From: Paenibacillus auburnensis
Lineage (GTDB): Bacteria; Bacillota; Bacilli; Paenibacillales; Paenibacillaceae
Reading direction: 5' to 3'
NCBI RefSeq assembly: GCF_927798115.1
Contig: NZ_CAKMMG010000003.1
Location: 186,001 to 250,000, forward strand
Length of the DNA: 64,000 nt
This document shows, one piece after another, positions 8,473 to 20,473 of this stretch. Made by a program: the position numbers and the translations under genes. The notes beneath the pieces were generated by a model. That model was not told where the DNA came from, made no database searches, and saw only the letters and a program-made list of their open reading frames with translations. Each line of letters starts with the position of its first letter. Position 1 is the stretch's first letter.

Positions 8473-9387
8473 ATGCGTAGTCACAGCATGAGAAGCAATT
8501 CGATACGGAAATTCCTGTATATATCACCTTTTATGGTTTTACTGGCTGTCTTTGCATACTACCCGCTCTATGGATGGGTCTATGCATTCTTTGATTATAT
8601 GCCGCCGATTCCGCTGTCCAAAGCGCCATTTGTCGGTTTCAAATGGTTTCATTCCTTGGTAGAAAACCAGGTGAAGGTCGATCAGCTGCTCCAGGTCATC
8701 AAAAACACCTTTGGCATTAGCGGGCTGAGTATTCTTTTCTCCTGGCTCCCCATGATCTTCGCTATTTTCCTGACAGAGATCAAAGCCGTCCGTTTCCGCA
8801 AATTTATCCAGACTGTAACTACCCTACCGAACTTTATCAGCTGGGTACTGGTCTATTCCCTGGCATTCTCCATGTTCTCCAGTGAAGGCGTCGTCAACGG
8901 ATTTTTGAGCCAGATGGGGCTTATTGATTCTCCTGTACTCTTCCTTCAGAACTCAGAACATGTTTGGATTACGATGTGGGTATGGATCACCTGGAAATCA
9001 CTCGGTTGGTCGGCCATCTTGTATATTGCGGCAATTATGGGGATTGATGAGTCTCTTTATGAAGCCGCTTATGTTGACGGTGCTACAAGAATGCAGGTCA
9101 TCCGGCATGTGGTTTTGCCAAGTATGCTGCCGACTTATTTTGTACTGTTAATGCTCCAAATTGCCAGCTTCCTGAACAATGGATTGGAGCAATATTTTGT
9201 GTTCCAGAATGCCTTCAACAAAGACACCATACAAGTATTGGATTTATATGTGTACAATCTGGCCATGGGGGGCGGGAGCTATTCCGTTTCCGTTGCGATC
9301 AGTATGCTGAAAAGCCTGATTAGTGTTGCGCTGCTCTTTTCCGTAAACGGACTGTCCAAATTGTTAAGAGGAGAGGGCATCGTATGA
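8473..9387 (+). CDS. sugar ABC importer permease, LplB type
   Basis: A 304-residue inner-membrane permease of the CUT1 family (LplB-like, first of the pair). About six transmembrane helices can be seen, the first at about residues 18-38 (FMVLLAVFAYYPLYGW). The cytoplasmic EAA loop that docks the ATPase is at about residues 195-222 (YEAAYVDGAT...VVLPSMLP). RBS AAAGGGGG lies about ten bases before ATG 8473. The next permease overlaps by four bases, and the binding protein follows: a standard permease-permease-binding protein operon, here with the binding protein last. No ATPase is present. Confidence 0.93.
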   Translation: MRSHSMRSNSIRKFLYISPFMVLLAVFAYYPLYGWVYAFFDYMPPIPLSKAPFVGFKWFHSLVENQVKVDQLLQVIKNTFGISGLSILFSWLPMIFAIFLTEIKAVRFRKFIQTVTTLPNFISWVLVYSLAFSMFSSEGVVNGFLSQMGLIDSPVLFLQNSEHVWITMWVWITWKSLGWSAILYIAAIMGIDESLYEAAYVDGATRMQVIRHVVLPSMLPTYFVLLMLQIASFLNNGLEQYFVFQNAFNKDTIQVLDLYVYNLAMGGGSYSVSVAISMLKSLISVALLFSVNGLSKLLRGEGIV

Positions 9388-10352
9388 GTGACCACCAGAC
9401 AGAGCTGGCGCCGAATGCCAAGAAAAGCAACAGCCGCATCTCCAAAAAAATTAAAATGCAGGTCAGTCCAACCGACAAAGTGATTTCTGCTGTGATCTAT
9501 GTCCTGTTTTCTCTCTTTGCATTTATATGCGTATATCCGTTCTACTCCATCATCATCAATACCATAAGCGCCAACGATCTCAGTGCCAAAGGCGAAATTG
9601 CATTTTGGCCGAAGGGAATCCATTTCCAGAACTATGTTGACGTATTTAAAATACCGGGTCTGTGGAATGCATTTGTCATTTCTTTGGGGAGAACGGTAAT
9701 AGGCACACTTTTGACGGTCGGGGCCTCCGCCTTTTTGGGATTCATGTTTGCCCAGGAGGATATGTGGGGGAAAAAATTCTGGTACCGGTTTACCATTATT
9801 ACGATGTTCTTCAACGCTGGTATTATCCCATGGTATTTGACCATGAGATCCCTGCACCTCACCAACAGTTTCCTGGCCTACGTACTGCCGTCCATCGTAG
9901 CTCCCTTTTTCATCATCCTAGTGAAGACATTTGTGGAATCCACACCGAAGGAATTGCAACAGGCAGCCAGTATTGACGGTGCCGGGATTATAACGATCTT
10001 TTACAAGGTCATCCTGCCTATCAGCAAGCCGATACTCGCGACTGTCGCCATATTCTCGGCAGTGAACCAATGGAACTCCTTTCAGGATACGCTATTGCTG
10101 GTTACAGACACCAAATTGTACAGTTTGCAGTTTATTCTGTATAACTACATCAATCAGGCCAGTTCCTTATCCACCATGGTCAATCTGCAAAATGCCGGTT
10201 CCACCGCCATGGCCAGTCTGTCCACCAAGCAAACCACCACATCGATTCGCATGACCGTTACGATCATTGTTGTCGCGCCTATTTTGCTGGTGTATCCGAT
10301 TTTCCAGAGATTTTTCGTAAAAGGAATTATCATTGGTGCAGTCAAAGGTTAA
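9384..10352 (+). CDS. sugar ABC importer permease, YtcP/LplC type
   Basis: A 322-residue CUT1 permease, the second membrane partner. After a charged 30-residue N-terminus come six predicted helices. The EAA loop is LQQAASIDGAG...VILPISKP (about residues 193-215), and the protein ends with the family pattern FFVKGIIIGAVKG. ATG 9384 overlaps the TGA of the previous gene, showing translational coupling. Together with its partner it forms the channel for an oligosaccharide whose identity is unknown; the neighbouring GH27 and esterases suggest substituted hemicellulose fragments. Confidence 0.93.
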   Translation: MSDHQTELAPNAKKSNSRISKKIKMQVSPTDKVISAVIYVLFSLFAFICVYPFYSIIINTISANDLSAKGEIAFWPKGIHFQNYVDVFKIPGLWNAFVISLGRTVIGTLLTVGASAFLGFMFAQEDMWGKKFWYRFTIITMFFNAGIIPWYLTMRSLHLTNSFLAYVLPSIVAPFFIILVKTFVESTPKELQQAASIDGAGIITIFYKVILPISKPILATVAIFSAVNQWNSFQDTLLLVTDTKLYSLQFILYNYINQASSLSTMVNLQNAGSTAMASLSTKQTTTSIRMTVTIIVVAPILLVYPIFQRFFVKGIIIGAVKG

Positions 10353-10392
10353 TTGGCACATGATGATAAATTAATCATTTGGGGGGCTGTAA

Positions 10393-12183
10393 ATGAGTAA
10401 AAACATTAAGCTGGCGAAACAATCCTCAATGTGGCTTGGCACTGCTATACTTCTGTTAACAACTGCATTAAGCGGGTGCAGCAGCAATTCCAACAATGCA
10501 AGTACAGCAACACAGTCGCCTGATGCAGGTACAGCAACCGAGTCATCTACTCCGGCTACAGGAATCGACCACAGCAAACCGCTGACCATTACCGTGTTTG
10601 ACAACGCGGCAAATTATCAGGGGGAGCAGACCGGATGGTATGGCAAACTGATTAAAGACAAGTTCAATATCACCCTAAATATTCTGTCTCCTCAGGTTGC
10701 TGGCGATCAGCTGTACAAGACAAGGTCGGCATCGGGAGATCTGGGAGACCTCCTGATTATTGATAACAGCCAGCTGGAGGAACTCATTCCGGCAGGTATG
10801 ATTATGGATATCACCGATAAGATCAAAAATACGGAGTACCTGTCCAAATATGTGGACAATCACTTCAAGCCTTTCAATGCGGCATTCGAAAGCATCAATC
10901 CGGATGGCAAGATTTATGCGCTGCCGACCTTTACATCCGATACTTCCCCGACAACATTCTCGGAAGAACTCCCCTACTCCAGTCCGCTTATGCCTTGGGA
11001 TTATTACAAGGGAATAGGGGCTCCCAAGCTGAACAATCTGACTGATCTTCTGAATGCACTGAAGCAGATGCAGGAGAAATATCCCAAGACACCGGACGGT
11101 AAGCCGATCGTTCCTATTACCTTGTGGAAGGACTGGGACAACGGAAGTATGGAAAATGTACGCTGGCTCAGTAACTGGTACGGTTATGAACAGCCAGACG
11201 GAACCTCAACCTTACAGCTAAATGCAAAAGGCGATATTGTTCCGCTTGTTGACGATAACAGTATGTACAAGAAAATCCTTAAGTTCTATTATGACGCCAA
11301 TCAAATGGGGCTGGTTGACCCTGATTCGCCATCCCAGGACTGGAATAAGGTCTCTGAGAAGCTGACTAATAAACAGGTTCTGCTCTTATGGTATTCATGG
11401 GAAAGAGGCTTCTACAATACGATTGAAAGAGGCAATAAAGGCGACGGTAATGTGGCCATTCCGATCGCCGACACCCATATTATCCAGAATAGTGATGCTT
11501 ACTTCGGGAACGGAAGAGTATTTGCAGTGGGTTCAAAGGCAAAAAATCCAGAAAGAATCATTGAGTTCATGGATTGGCTGGCCTCTCCTGAAGGACTGCG
11601 CTACTATACCAATGGATTCGAAGGCTTCAATTATGAAAAGACGGCAGATGGCAAGTTCAAGCTGACTGAAGTAGGACAAACGGCCTTCCAAGACAATACT
11701 CCTGTTCCTGAAGAGTACGGCGGCGGCGGATACCAGGATGGCCAAAGCAAGCTCAACACTATGATCATGAGCGATTTTGTAATAGATCCGGATACGAAGG
11801 AATTCTATAACAATACCTATTGGAGCTCAACCATAGAAGCGAACAAGACCGTTCTGACTACAGAGTGGCAGAAGACATATAATGCAATCACTCCGACCGA
11901 ATACTATCAGAAAAACAATATGATCGATATCGTGCCAAATATTAATACAAGTCTCGGGTCGGATTCCTCGGATATTAAGAATAAACGGAGCCAGATCTCG
12001 GATTATGTGAAGAACACATCCTGGAAAATGATATTCGCCAAGGATCAGGCAGAATTCGATAAGCTCTGGACCAAGCTGAAGAGCGATGTAACCGGTCTCG
12101 GCTGGAATGATGTCTTTGCCGTAGATACGGAAAGAGCACAAAAAATCGTTAAAATGCGTGCCGATGCCGTCGCCAATAAGTAG
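10393..12183 (+). CDS. oligosaccharide-binding lipoprotein
   Basis: A 596-residue extracellular solute-binding lipoprotein of the large LplA/YtcQ-like group typical of Paenibacillus. The signal peptide ends with lipobox LSGC (Cys29), followed by a Ser/Asn/Thr-rich linker. The mature part begins KPLTITVFDNAANYQG and has the usual two-lobe features, with PERIIEFMDWLASPEGLRYY in the C-terminal lobe. Start ATG 10393 has GGGGGG just upstream. It is the last gene of the importer operon and is followed by a strong terminator. Many aromatic residues fit a long-oligosaccharide ligand, but the sugar cannot be named. Confidence 0.93.
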   Translation: MSKNIKLAKQSSMWLGTAILLLTTALSGCSSNSNNASTATQSPDAGTATESSTPATGIDHSKPLTITVFDNAANYQGEQTGWYGKLIKDKFNITLNILSPQVAGDQLYKTRSASGDLGDLLIIDNSQLEELIPAGMIMDITDKIKNTEYLSKYVDNHFKPFNAAFESINPDGKIYALPTFTSDTSPTTFSEELPYSSPLMPWDYYKGIGAPKLNNLTDLLNALKQMQEKYPKTPDGKPIVPITLWKDWDNGSMENVRWLSNWYGYEQPDGTSTLQLNAKGDIVPLVDDNSMYKKILKFYYDANQMGLVDPDSPSQDWNKVSEKLTNKQVLLLWYSWERGFYNTIERGNKGDGNVAIPIADTHIIQNSDAYFGNGRVFAVGSKAKNPERIIEFMDWLASPEGLRYYTNGFEGFNYEKTADGKFKLTEVGQTAFQDNTPVPEEYGGGGYQDGQSKLNTMIMSDFVIDPDTKEFYNNTYWSSTIEANKTVLTTEWQKTYNAITPTEYYQKNNMIDIVPNINTSLGSDSSDIKNKRSQISDYVKNTSWKMIFAKDQAEFDKLWTKLKSDVTGLGWNDVFAVDTERAQKIVKMRADAVANK

Positions 12184-12251
12184 TTCATTGTCACAATAAA
12201 CACTAGCGTATAGCCTGCTCATCTAAATTCATATTCTTCAAAAATAAAGGA

Positions 12252-12292
12252 CGTTCCCGGCAGCCATAATGGTCTGCCGGGAACGCCCTTTT
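12252..12292 (+). terminator. rho-independent terminator of the importer operon
   Basis: CGTTCCCGGCAG (12252-12263) pairs perfectly with CTGCCGGGAACG (12274-12285) around a 10-base loop, followed by CCCTTTTT. It closes the 8473-12183 operon. Confidence 0.9.
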
Positions 12293-12338
12293 TCGTTTTA
12301 TATACGGCTGCAGGCAGCGGATACCCTGGAGCCGTCAG

Positions 12339-14676
<2,338 letters not shown>

Positions 14677-14799
14677 CCCGTTACTCCTCTCTGAATATCA
14701 GCACATCATACTTCTTCATTATTGATATTTTATAATGACCGGATACTCGCATATCAAAAATAAAATTCATAAGCATTTCCAAAAACCCTTGATTTACAC

Positions 14800-14805
14800 T
14801 ATAAT
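14800..14805 (+). promoter_or_regulatory. candidate -10 element for the AraC-type gene at 14881
   Basis: TATAAT lies 75 bases before the start codon; TTCCAA at 14777-14782 is a weak -35 at 17 bases spacing. The weak -35 would suit an activator-dependent or autoregulated promoter. Confidence 0.4.
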
Positions 14806-14880
14806 TATAGAAAAATGGTGAATCCCAAACAATGATATATCCAGTCCAATAGTTGATGTATCCAAAGAAAGGAGAAGCTG

Positions 14881-15672
14881 ATGCCCAAGATCCACTATGT
14901 CGAATTTGACGCTACTCATCCTGACGATTTTGTGTTCAGTATACCCGAGGGCCATGATGCCTGGCTTCTGGTGCTCACACAAACTGCGGCGTTGTTTGAA
15001 GTGAACGGAGAATTAAAAGAATTTCCGGCCCACTCTGCTATTCTTTATCCTCCTAAGCACACTATCTATTACCGTGCTTGTTCCAATAAGTACGTTAACG
15101 ACTGGGTCCGTTTCGATGCGGACGAATCCTATATTACAGAAACCACTTTGCCTGTTGGTGTTCCCTTCTCGCTTCCAGACCCCGGCTATTGCCATCAGCT
15201 GTTTCAGCTGCTGACCTATGAGCATACTTTTCAGAATGACTACCGGGAGCTTTCCATTGACTACCTGTTTAGATTAATCTTCAATAAGCTGTGCGAAGCG
15301 TCCCAAGACAAGCTAAGCCCGCAATATTATAATCTTCTGAACTTGCGCAAGACTCTTTACAATAACCCCGGCCATCCTTGGACCGTTTCATTAATGGCAG
15401 AGCATCTGCATATCAGCGCAGGCTATCTGCAAACGATATACAAATCTACCTTCGGTATCTCCTGCATGGAGGATGTCATTCATTGCCGAATTCGGCTGGC
15501 CAAGGAAAAGCTTGGCTTTGGTCCGCATAAAATTGCCGAGGTCGCAACGCTTTGCGGTTATGCAAATGTAGAGCATTTCTGCAGACAGTTTCGGCAGCTT
15601 ACGGGTTACTCCCCCAAGGCTTACCGGGAAACCCTCGCCTCCAAAGAGCCAAAGATTCCGGCAGAACCTTAG
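14881..15672 (+). CDS. AraC-family regulator of the esterase operon
   Basis: A 263-residue AraC regulator. The N-terminal 150 residues are a cupin-like sensing domain (FSIPEGHDAWLLVLTQTA, FPAHSAILYPPKHTIYYR). The C-terminal part carries two HTH motifs (MAEHLHISAGYLQTIYKSTFG and IAEVATLCGYANVEHFCRQF, then TGYSPKAYRE). ATG 14881 has AAAGGAGAA five bases upstream. It is divergent from the carboxylesterase/CE1 pair and followed by its own terminator, so it is monocistronic and probably activates the esterases. The inducer is unknown. Confidence 0.92.
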   Translation: MPKIHYVEFDATHPDDFVFSIPEGHDAWLLVLTQTAALFEVNGELKEFPAHSAILYPPKHTIYYRACSNKYVNDWVRFDADESYITETTLPVGVPFSLPDPGYCHQLFQLLTYEHTFQNDYRELSIDYLFRLIFNKLCEASQDKLSPQYYNLLNLRKTLYNNPGHPWTVSLMAEHLHISAGYLQTIYKSTFGISCMEDVIHCRIRLAKEKLGFGPHKIAEVATLCGYANVEHFCRQFRQLTGYSPKAYRETLASKEPKIPAEP

Positions 15673-15726
15673 AGGCGCCAGACCCTAACTCCAGAACCAG
15701 AGTCTTAAGCAGTTTATCTCTAATGC

Positions 15727-15757
15727 AAAGGGCGGTCCATACGCGGCCGCCCTTTTT
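15727..15757 (+). terminator. terminator after the AraC-type gene
   Basis: AAAGGGCGG (15727-15735) pairs with CCGCCCTTT (15747-15755), and the run of T continues to 15757. It separates the regulator from the converging GH43 operon. Confidence 0.8.
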
Positions 15758-15804
15758 GTTGTACTTTGTGGCATAGTTAGCTCTGTACGTCTGCAGACCT
15801 AGCC

Positions 15805-17319
15805 CTAATTCCGCCTATGATAATGAAAATAATCGAAATCCGCATAACCGCCAGACTGATGAGTCGCATAATTAAACAGTCCAATTCTGTATCCCATAAA
15901 ATGATCCAGCGTGTACTTCATATGCAGCATCCGGCCGATGGGCTTCCATGCTGTCCCGTCTTCCGAATAGAAGAACTGTGCCTGGTCGAGGCTATCCTCA
16001 AAATTGAAGTCAATTTTGAGATAAACCCGCTCACCGGTATACACGATACTCTCCACCGTCTCCTCGCGGCCTTCGCCGCCGTTAACACACATGTCAATGC
16101 TGAACTGTCCCGGCTTCCCGGCTGCAACCCTTATCGTGCCAAACCCATTCTGCAGGGCAACCAATCCTGCCCGGTCACCGGGCTTCATCCCCGAAGTCTC
16201 TACCACTGTCTCCGCGCTGCAGGCCGGACCTTCCGTACGTTGCGTCAGCGTATTGCGTGCAAATAGAATGCTGTCTGTTAATGGACCCGTGCGGAGGCGC
16301 AGATGGCCCGGCCGCTCTGTTACAGACCACAGCCCATTGTCAGGATTATGGTTCCACTGCCAGTTCAGGGCCAGGCGGTTGGCCGCATAGTCGAACTCAT
16401 CGCTGATTACCAGAGGCTTCGGTTCCGCAACAGGAAGCTTTGTCTCAACCACTCGGGGAATGGAGCCATTAATCCCGATAACCGGCCAATCGTTCTCCCA
16501 GCTCACAGGAAGCACACAGGGAACCCGCCCCACAGCATCATGATCCTGGAACAGCACAGCATACCAATCATGATCCGGGGTATCGACAATGCCGCCTTGC
16601 GCCACACCTTTGTTATGGTAGCCCAGATCATCATCCAGAATAAGTTCCCGTTCATAGGGACCCAGAATCTCCCGCGAGCGGTAGCAGATTTGACGTCTGC
16701 GCATATTTCCGGTTTGCGGCCATTCAATAAAGAACAAATAGTAATAACCGTTCAGCTTATACGCATGACAGCCCTCGATCCGCAGACCGATGTCTTTCCT
16801 TTCGCCTTCGAGCAGCAGTTGATCGGTCCCACCCGGCTTCACAGCTGTAAGATCTTCCGTCAGCTCCTTAATAAGGATATCCCCATTACCGTAGATCACA
16901 TAGTTGCGGCCGTTGTCATCCAGCAGCAAGCCCGGGTCATGGTGAAGTCCCGGTATCACCGAGCGCTCCCATATTCCATGTTCAATATCCTCCGTGCGGT
17001 AGATATAGAACCGGTCCATGTCATTGGATGAAAAACAAACGTAGAATACCCCGTCCTTGTAACGGAGAGATGCCGCCCATGAACCGTTTCCATAAATACC
17101 TCTTCCGTCCAGAAGCTGGTGGGCATCATTATCCTCAAAGGTTTCATATACATAATTTACAATTTCCCAATCCTTCAGGTTCACCGATTTCATAATCGGA
17201 CAGCCCGGCATGGAATGCATACTTGTGCTGACCATATAGAATGCAGGGCCGACCCGGATTACGTCAACATCCGGAACATCCGCCCACATAATGGGATTAG
17301 TAAGCGTAGCGGTATTCAC
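15805..17319 (-). CDS. GH43 glycosidase with C-terminal beta-sandwich
   Basis: A 504-residue GH43 enzyme. The propeller begins NPIMWADVPDVDVIRVG, with base Asp17; the modulator Asp is in HHDPGLLLDDNG and the acid Glu in IEGCHAYKLNGYYYLFF. A second domain from about residue 300 resembles the C-terminal sandwich of beta-xylosidases and exo-arabinanases. The frame is open to 17445, but GTG 17317-17319 has GGGAGGT eight bases upstream, so I take GTG as start; the longer version would overlap the upstream gene. It follows another GH43 by 28 bases in the same operon. No signal peptide, hence intracellular processing of arabinoxylan or arabinan oligomers. Confidence 0.88.
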   Translation of the reverse strand: MNTATLTNPIMWADVPDVDVIRVGPAFYMVSTSMHSMPGCPIMKSVNLKDWEIVNYVYETFEDNDAHQLLDGRGIYGNGSWAASLRYKDGVFYVCFSSNDMDRFYIYRTEDIEHGIWERSVIPGLHHDPGLLLDDNGRNYVIYGNGDILIKELTEDLTAVKPGGTDQLLLEGERKDIGLRIEGCHAYKLNGYYYLFFIEWPQTGNMRRRQICYRSREILGPYERELILDDDLGYHNKGVAQGGIVDTPDHDWYAVLFQDHDAVGRVPCVLPVSWENDWPVIGINGSIPRVVETKLPVAEPKPLVISDEFDYAANRLALNWQWNHNPDNGLWSVTERPGHLRLRTGPLTDSILFARNTLTQRTEGPACSAETVVETSGMKPGDRAGLVALQNGFGTIRVAAGKPGQFSIDMCVNGGEGREETVESIVYTGERVYLKIDFNFEDSLDQAQFFYSEDGTAWKPIGRMLHMKYTLDHFMGYRIGLFNYATHQSGGYADFDYFHYHRRN

Positions 17320-17347
17320 TGTATTGTACCTCCCTGGATGAATTCCT

Positions 17348-18775
17348 CTACTGCATGAACTGCCATGATACAAGCTTGAATAATGGCGTCCCTGTACTAC
17401 CTGTAAACACCAGGTACAGGTCGCGGGTCCCCTCGACTCCGGCAACCTCCGTTTTTAACTCCATTGGATTCCCCGGAATGTTAGCGGCAGGAACAGGCAG
17501 TTTCCCAATCAACAGACCTGCAGGATCATCCAGATGCAGTTCAATCGTACCGCCGCCCTCAAGGCTTATGACAGAGGCACTGAATGCTGCGGCACCTTTA
17601 CTTCCGAAATCGACCCCGGATAACCCGATCCAGTCGCCATTGTCAATATCCGTCACAAGCCGTTCTCCTGCGGCTGTCTCAAATTCCGTCTTTATGCCTG
17701 CGCTCCACCCTATGGTCACCGCTTGTACACGTTGATATGGGTTTAAAGGTTGGATTTGCTGCACACCTTTATAATCTGCTTCAACATCCTGAATGGACCC
17801 ATCCTCATTATGGAAAAGGCGGCCCAGATGCGTCGAACGGTAGCCATTCGCAATCCCCTGTGCTTTGGACAAGGTCTGTGCGTGATAGGCGATATACCAT
17901 TCATCATGAAATTGGAAAATGGCATGATGGTTATTGCCTGACACTCCGAAGAAATGTCCCGGATTCTTAAGTATCGTCTCATGATATGTCCAGGGTCCCA
18001 TCGGTTTGTCGCTCGTCATATAGGCAATCTCTCCCGCAGGAGGACTGCCCTCCGGCCGTTCCCCATCATAAAAATTTGAACAATAGGTATAGTAATAGAC
18101 GCCTTCCCGTTTATGTATGCCGGCATCCTCGAACATAAACGGGGCAGGAATAACCTCAGCAGTACCCACTACGCTGGTCATGTCATCTCCCAGCATCATC
18201 ACCCGTGCTGTACCGGGCTCCGCATATTCTCCTTCCGGTACCCCGCCTCCGAAATAGATGTAACCTTGGCCGTCATCATCTACCAGAACCGCCGGGTCGA
18301 ACAGCCAGGTTACATCCTCTACTCCCGGAGTGGAACGTAAAATAAGTGCCTCACCAATCGGGTCAACCCATGGTCCCACCGGACTGTCACTCGTCAGAAC
18401 GCCGATACCGCTGGCATTATTGGCGAAATACAGGAAGAATTTATCCTTGCCTTCCATCACCTTGTGGACTGCCGCAGGCGCCCAGGACTGGGTAGCCCAC
18501 TTGGCTGCCCCCTCCGGCCCCGCAACTGCAATTTCGCCATGATCGGTCCAGTTGACTAAGTCACTGGAGGAGATAACAGCAATTTTATTGATACTGCTGT
18601 ATGTGTTTTCTTTTATTGCACCGGTCCCGTCATACTCCAGCGCGTCATGGGTCATGTACAAATAGACCCGGTCTCCGAATACCAGGGCATACGGATCGGC
18701 CCCATATCGATTTGCAACCACCGGATTACCGTTAGGCGGAACCTTTCCTATGGCTTGATTCAATTGAAGTGTCAT
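17348..18775 (-). CDS. GH43 arabinoxylan arabinofuranohydrolase-like, with CBM6-type domain
   Basis: A 475-residue protein: a GH43 propeller (residues 1-330; base Asp in RYGADPYALVF, modulator Asp in WLFDPAVLVDDDG, acid Glu in FMFEDAGIHKREGVYYYTY) followed by a beta-sandwich of CBM6 type (NPYQRVQAVTIGWSAGIKTE onward, about 120 residues). This resembles XynD-like arabinoxylan arabinofuranohydrolases that remove arabinose from xylan. ATG 18775 has TGGAGGG six bases upstream; the earlier in-frame ATG 18796 overlaps that ribosome site. There is no signal peptide, unusual for a CBM6 enzyme, so its substrate is probably imported oligomers. Confidence 0.87.
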   Translation of the reverse strand: MTLQLNQAIGKVPPNGNPVVANRYGADPYALVFGDRVYLYMTHDALEYDGTGAIKENTYSSINKIAVISSSDLVNWTDHGEIAVAGPEGAAKWATQSWAPAAVHKVMEGKDKFFLYFANNASGIGVLTSDSPVGPWVDPIGEALILRSTPGVEDVTWLFDPAVLVDDDGQGYIYFGGGVPEGEYAEPGTARVMMLGDDMTSVVGTAEVIPAPFMFEDAGIHKREGVYYYTYCSNFYDGERPEGSPPAGEIAYMTSDKPMGPWTYHETILKNPGHFFGVSGNNHHAIFQFHDEWYIAYHAQTLSKAQGIANGYRSTHLGRLFHNEDGSIQDVEADYKGVQQIQPLNPYQRVQAVTIGWSAGIKTEFETAAGERLVTDIDNGDWIGLSGVDFGSKGAAAFSASVISLEGGGTIELHLDDPAGLLIGKLPVPAANIPGNPMELKTEVAGVEGTRDLYLVFTGSTGTPLFKLVSWQFMQ

Positions 18776-18911
18776 TCCATTCCCTCCATTATTCAACTGT
18801 TTGCGCTTTCATTTCCGCCCGTTTGTGTTCACACCGGAACCCGGAGAGACCGGGTCCGGAAATGTGAAGTCCATGCTTGCTTCAGCGCCAGTTAAGTCTA
18901 TGATATCGCAT

Positions 18912-18927
18912 TGGTATGTGTTTACCA
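18912..18927. repeat. short inverted repeat upstream of the GH43 pair
   Basis: TGGTA-N6-TACCA lies about 140 bases upstream of the 18775 start. It may be an operator for one of the AraC-type response regulators encoded just upstream, but nothing else supports this. Confidence 0.3.
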
Positions 18928-18952
18928 TTACTATACTAAAGAAGGATACCCG

Positions 18953-20473
18953 TCATTTTTCAGCTCCAGCCTGGTTGCGGTAAGCGACCGGTTTCAGTGC
19001 AGTCCGCTTTTCAAACTCTCTTAAAAAATGATGATAATGTACATAACCCACATTCTCTGCAATCTTCCTAACGGTCTCCCCCGTTTCAATCAACTGCTTC
19101 TTGGCTTGTTCAATACGCAAATTATGAATATATTCTAGTATGCTGATGCTATTCCTTTTAATAAACGCCTGGCCCAGGTATACCGGATTGATATAAAAAT
19201 GTTCCGCAATTTCTTTTACGGTTAAAGACCTGGAATAATTGTCCTTTAAAAAATATTCTACCTGTATAAGCGGATGCTCGGATCCGCGTTCTTTATGCTG
19301 CTTAATATATTCCATACATGAATTCAACAAATCCCTAAGGATATCTTCCAGCACTGCAAGCGACTTGGGCTCGGTTTTAAAAAATTCAAAGGAATCACTC
19401 CACTGCTCAGCCTTTCCTCCGAATTCCTTCACCAGCTCCATACTTTTCAGCATAATATCGATGCTGGTCATCTGCACAACCTCAGGCGCAGTCCGATTCA
19501 CTTCAAACATTCTGAACATTTCCTTCAATTGGTCCAAGGCTTTCTGCTCCTGCAATCTTTCCACTGCACCCATCAGTTCCTCTGTCAGATCCGCAGAAGG
19601 AAGATTATAGCTAAGCTGGATCCGGGCATCCATGGTTGAATCAATCGGTCCGCTTGCTTCCGAATAAAAAAGATGGCGGGCGGCAGCCCCTACAGCCATC
19701 ATATAGGATACTGGCAGCTCACGCAGAGACTGCACACTCGGCCCGATGCTCACGGACCCTTTCACGCTACTGTTCCGTGACAGCTCGGTATATACCCGTC
19801 TTGCCAGCTCTGCTGCAGAAGCTGAACTCTCCACGACAAGCCCCGCCTGATCACCGGGCATATCAATGAATAAGGCGCCCACCGCCCCAGAGAGCTTCCG
19901 GCAGATGTCCGTGATAAGGCATTTGGGGCCATCCACATGGATATAAGTCCATCCTGAAACCGCCTCGTCCAGACGATCCATTTGCTCAGCAATCTCTTCT
20001 TCCGGCTCCGCCCACTGCCCTTCAACCATTCGGGCGATCGCAACGGGAAGAAGCCGGTTCGCCAGCATGTCCTGCTGCATCTTGTGCTTGACACGCTTCT
20101 CCAGCTCGTCCGTAATATCAGCAAGTGCCTTCTCCCACTCCGCTTCAATAACAGGCTTCAGCAAGTAGTGCCTCACACCATAACGGATGGCTGTCCGTGC
20201 ATATTCAAACTCGCCGTAACCGCTGAGAACGATGAATAGGGGCTGCTCCATGTCCAGCTGGCGTACGCGCTTGATTAGCTCCAATCCATCGATGCCGGGC
20301 ATGCGGATATCTGTAATTACAAGATCTGGCGAGCATTCATCAATGGCGATCAATGCTTCTTCCCCATTCTCGCATGCTCCGCAGATTTCAAAGCCCAGTT
20401 CCTCCCAGTCGGTCAACGTTCTTAATCCCTCTAATGCAATCGTTTCATCGTCAGCTAAAACTACTTTAAACAT
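18953..20473 (-). CDS. AraC-type response regulator, second regulator of the locus
   Basis: A 506-residue YesN-type regulator. The receiver has LADDE and phosphoacceptor Asp55 (LVITDIRMP), with LLKP as the conserved Lys. The central segment is about 250 residues, and the C-terminal AraC domain includes YFLKDNYSRSLTVKEIAEHF, LGQAFIKRNSISILEYI and GYVHYHHFLREFEKRT. It overlaps the kinase gene by eight bases, so kinase and regulator are coupled. A second regulator of the same type precedes the kinase. It probably activates the GH43 pair just downstream or the importer upstream. Confidence 0.94.
   Translation of the reverse strand: MFKVVLADDETIALEGLRTLTDWEELGFEICGACENGEEALIAIDECSPDLVITDIRMPGIDGLELIKRVRQLDMEQPLFIVLSGYGEFEYARTAIRYGVRHYLLKPVIEAEWEKALADITDELEKRVKHKMQQDMLANRLLPVAIARMVEGQWAEPEEEIAEQMDRLDEAVSGWTYIHVDGPKCLITDICRKLSGAVGALFIDMPGDQAGLVVESSASAAELARRVYTELSRNSSVKGSVSIGPSVQSLRELPVSYMMAVGAAARHLFYSEASGPIDSTMDARIQLSYNLPSADLTEELMGAVERLQEQKALDQLKEMFRMFEVNRTAPEVVQMTSIDIMLKSMELVKEFGGKAEQWSDSFEFFKTEPKSLAVLEDILRDLLNSCMEYIKQHKERGSEHPLIQVEYFLKDNYSRSLTVKEIAEHFYINPVYLGQAFIKRNSISILEYIHNLRIEQAKKQLIETGETVRKIAENVGYVHYHHFLREFEKRTALKPVAYRNQAGAEK

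Noticed and set aside
16303..17031. 242-codon plus-strand open frame
   Set aside because: Antisense to a well-supported GH43 gene; no motif or start signal.
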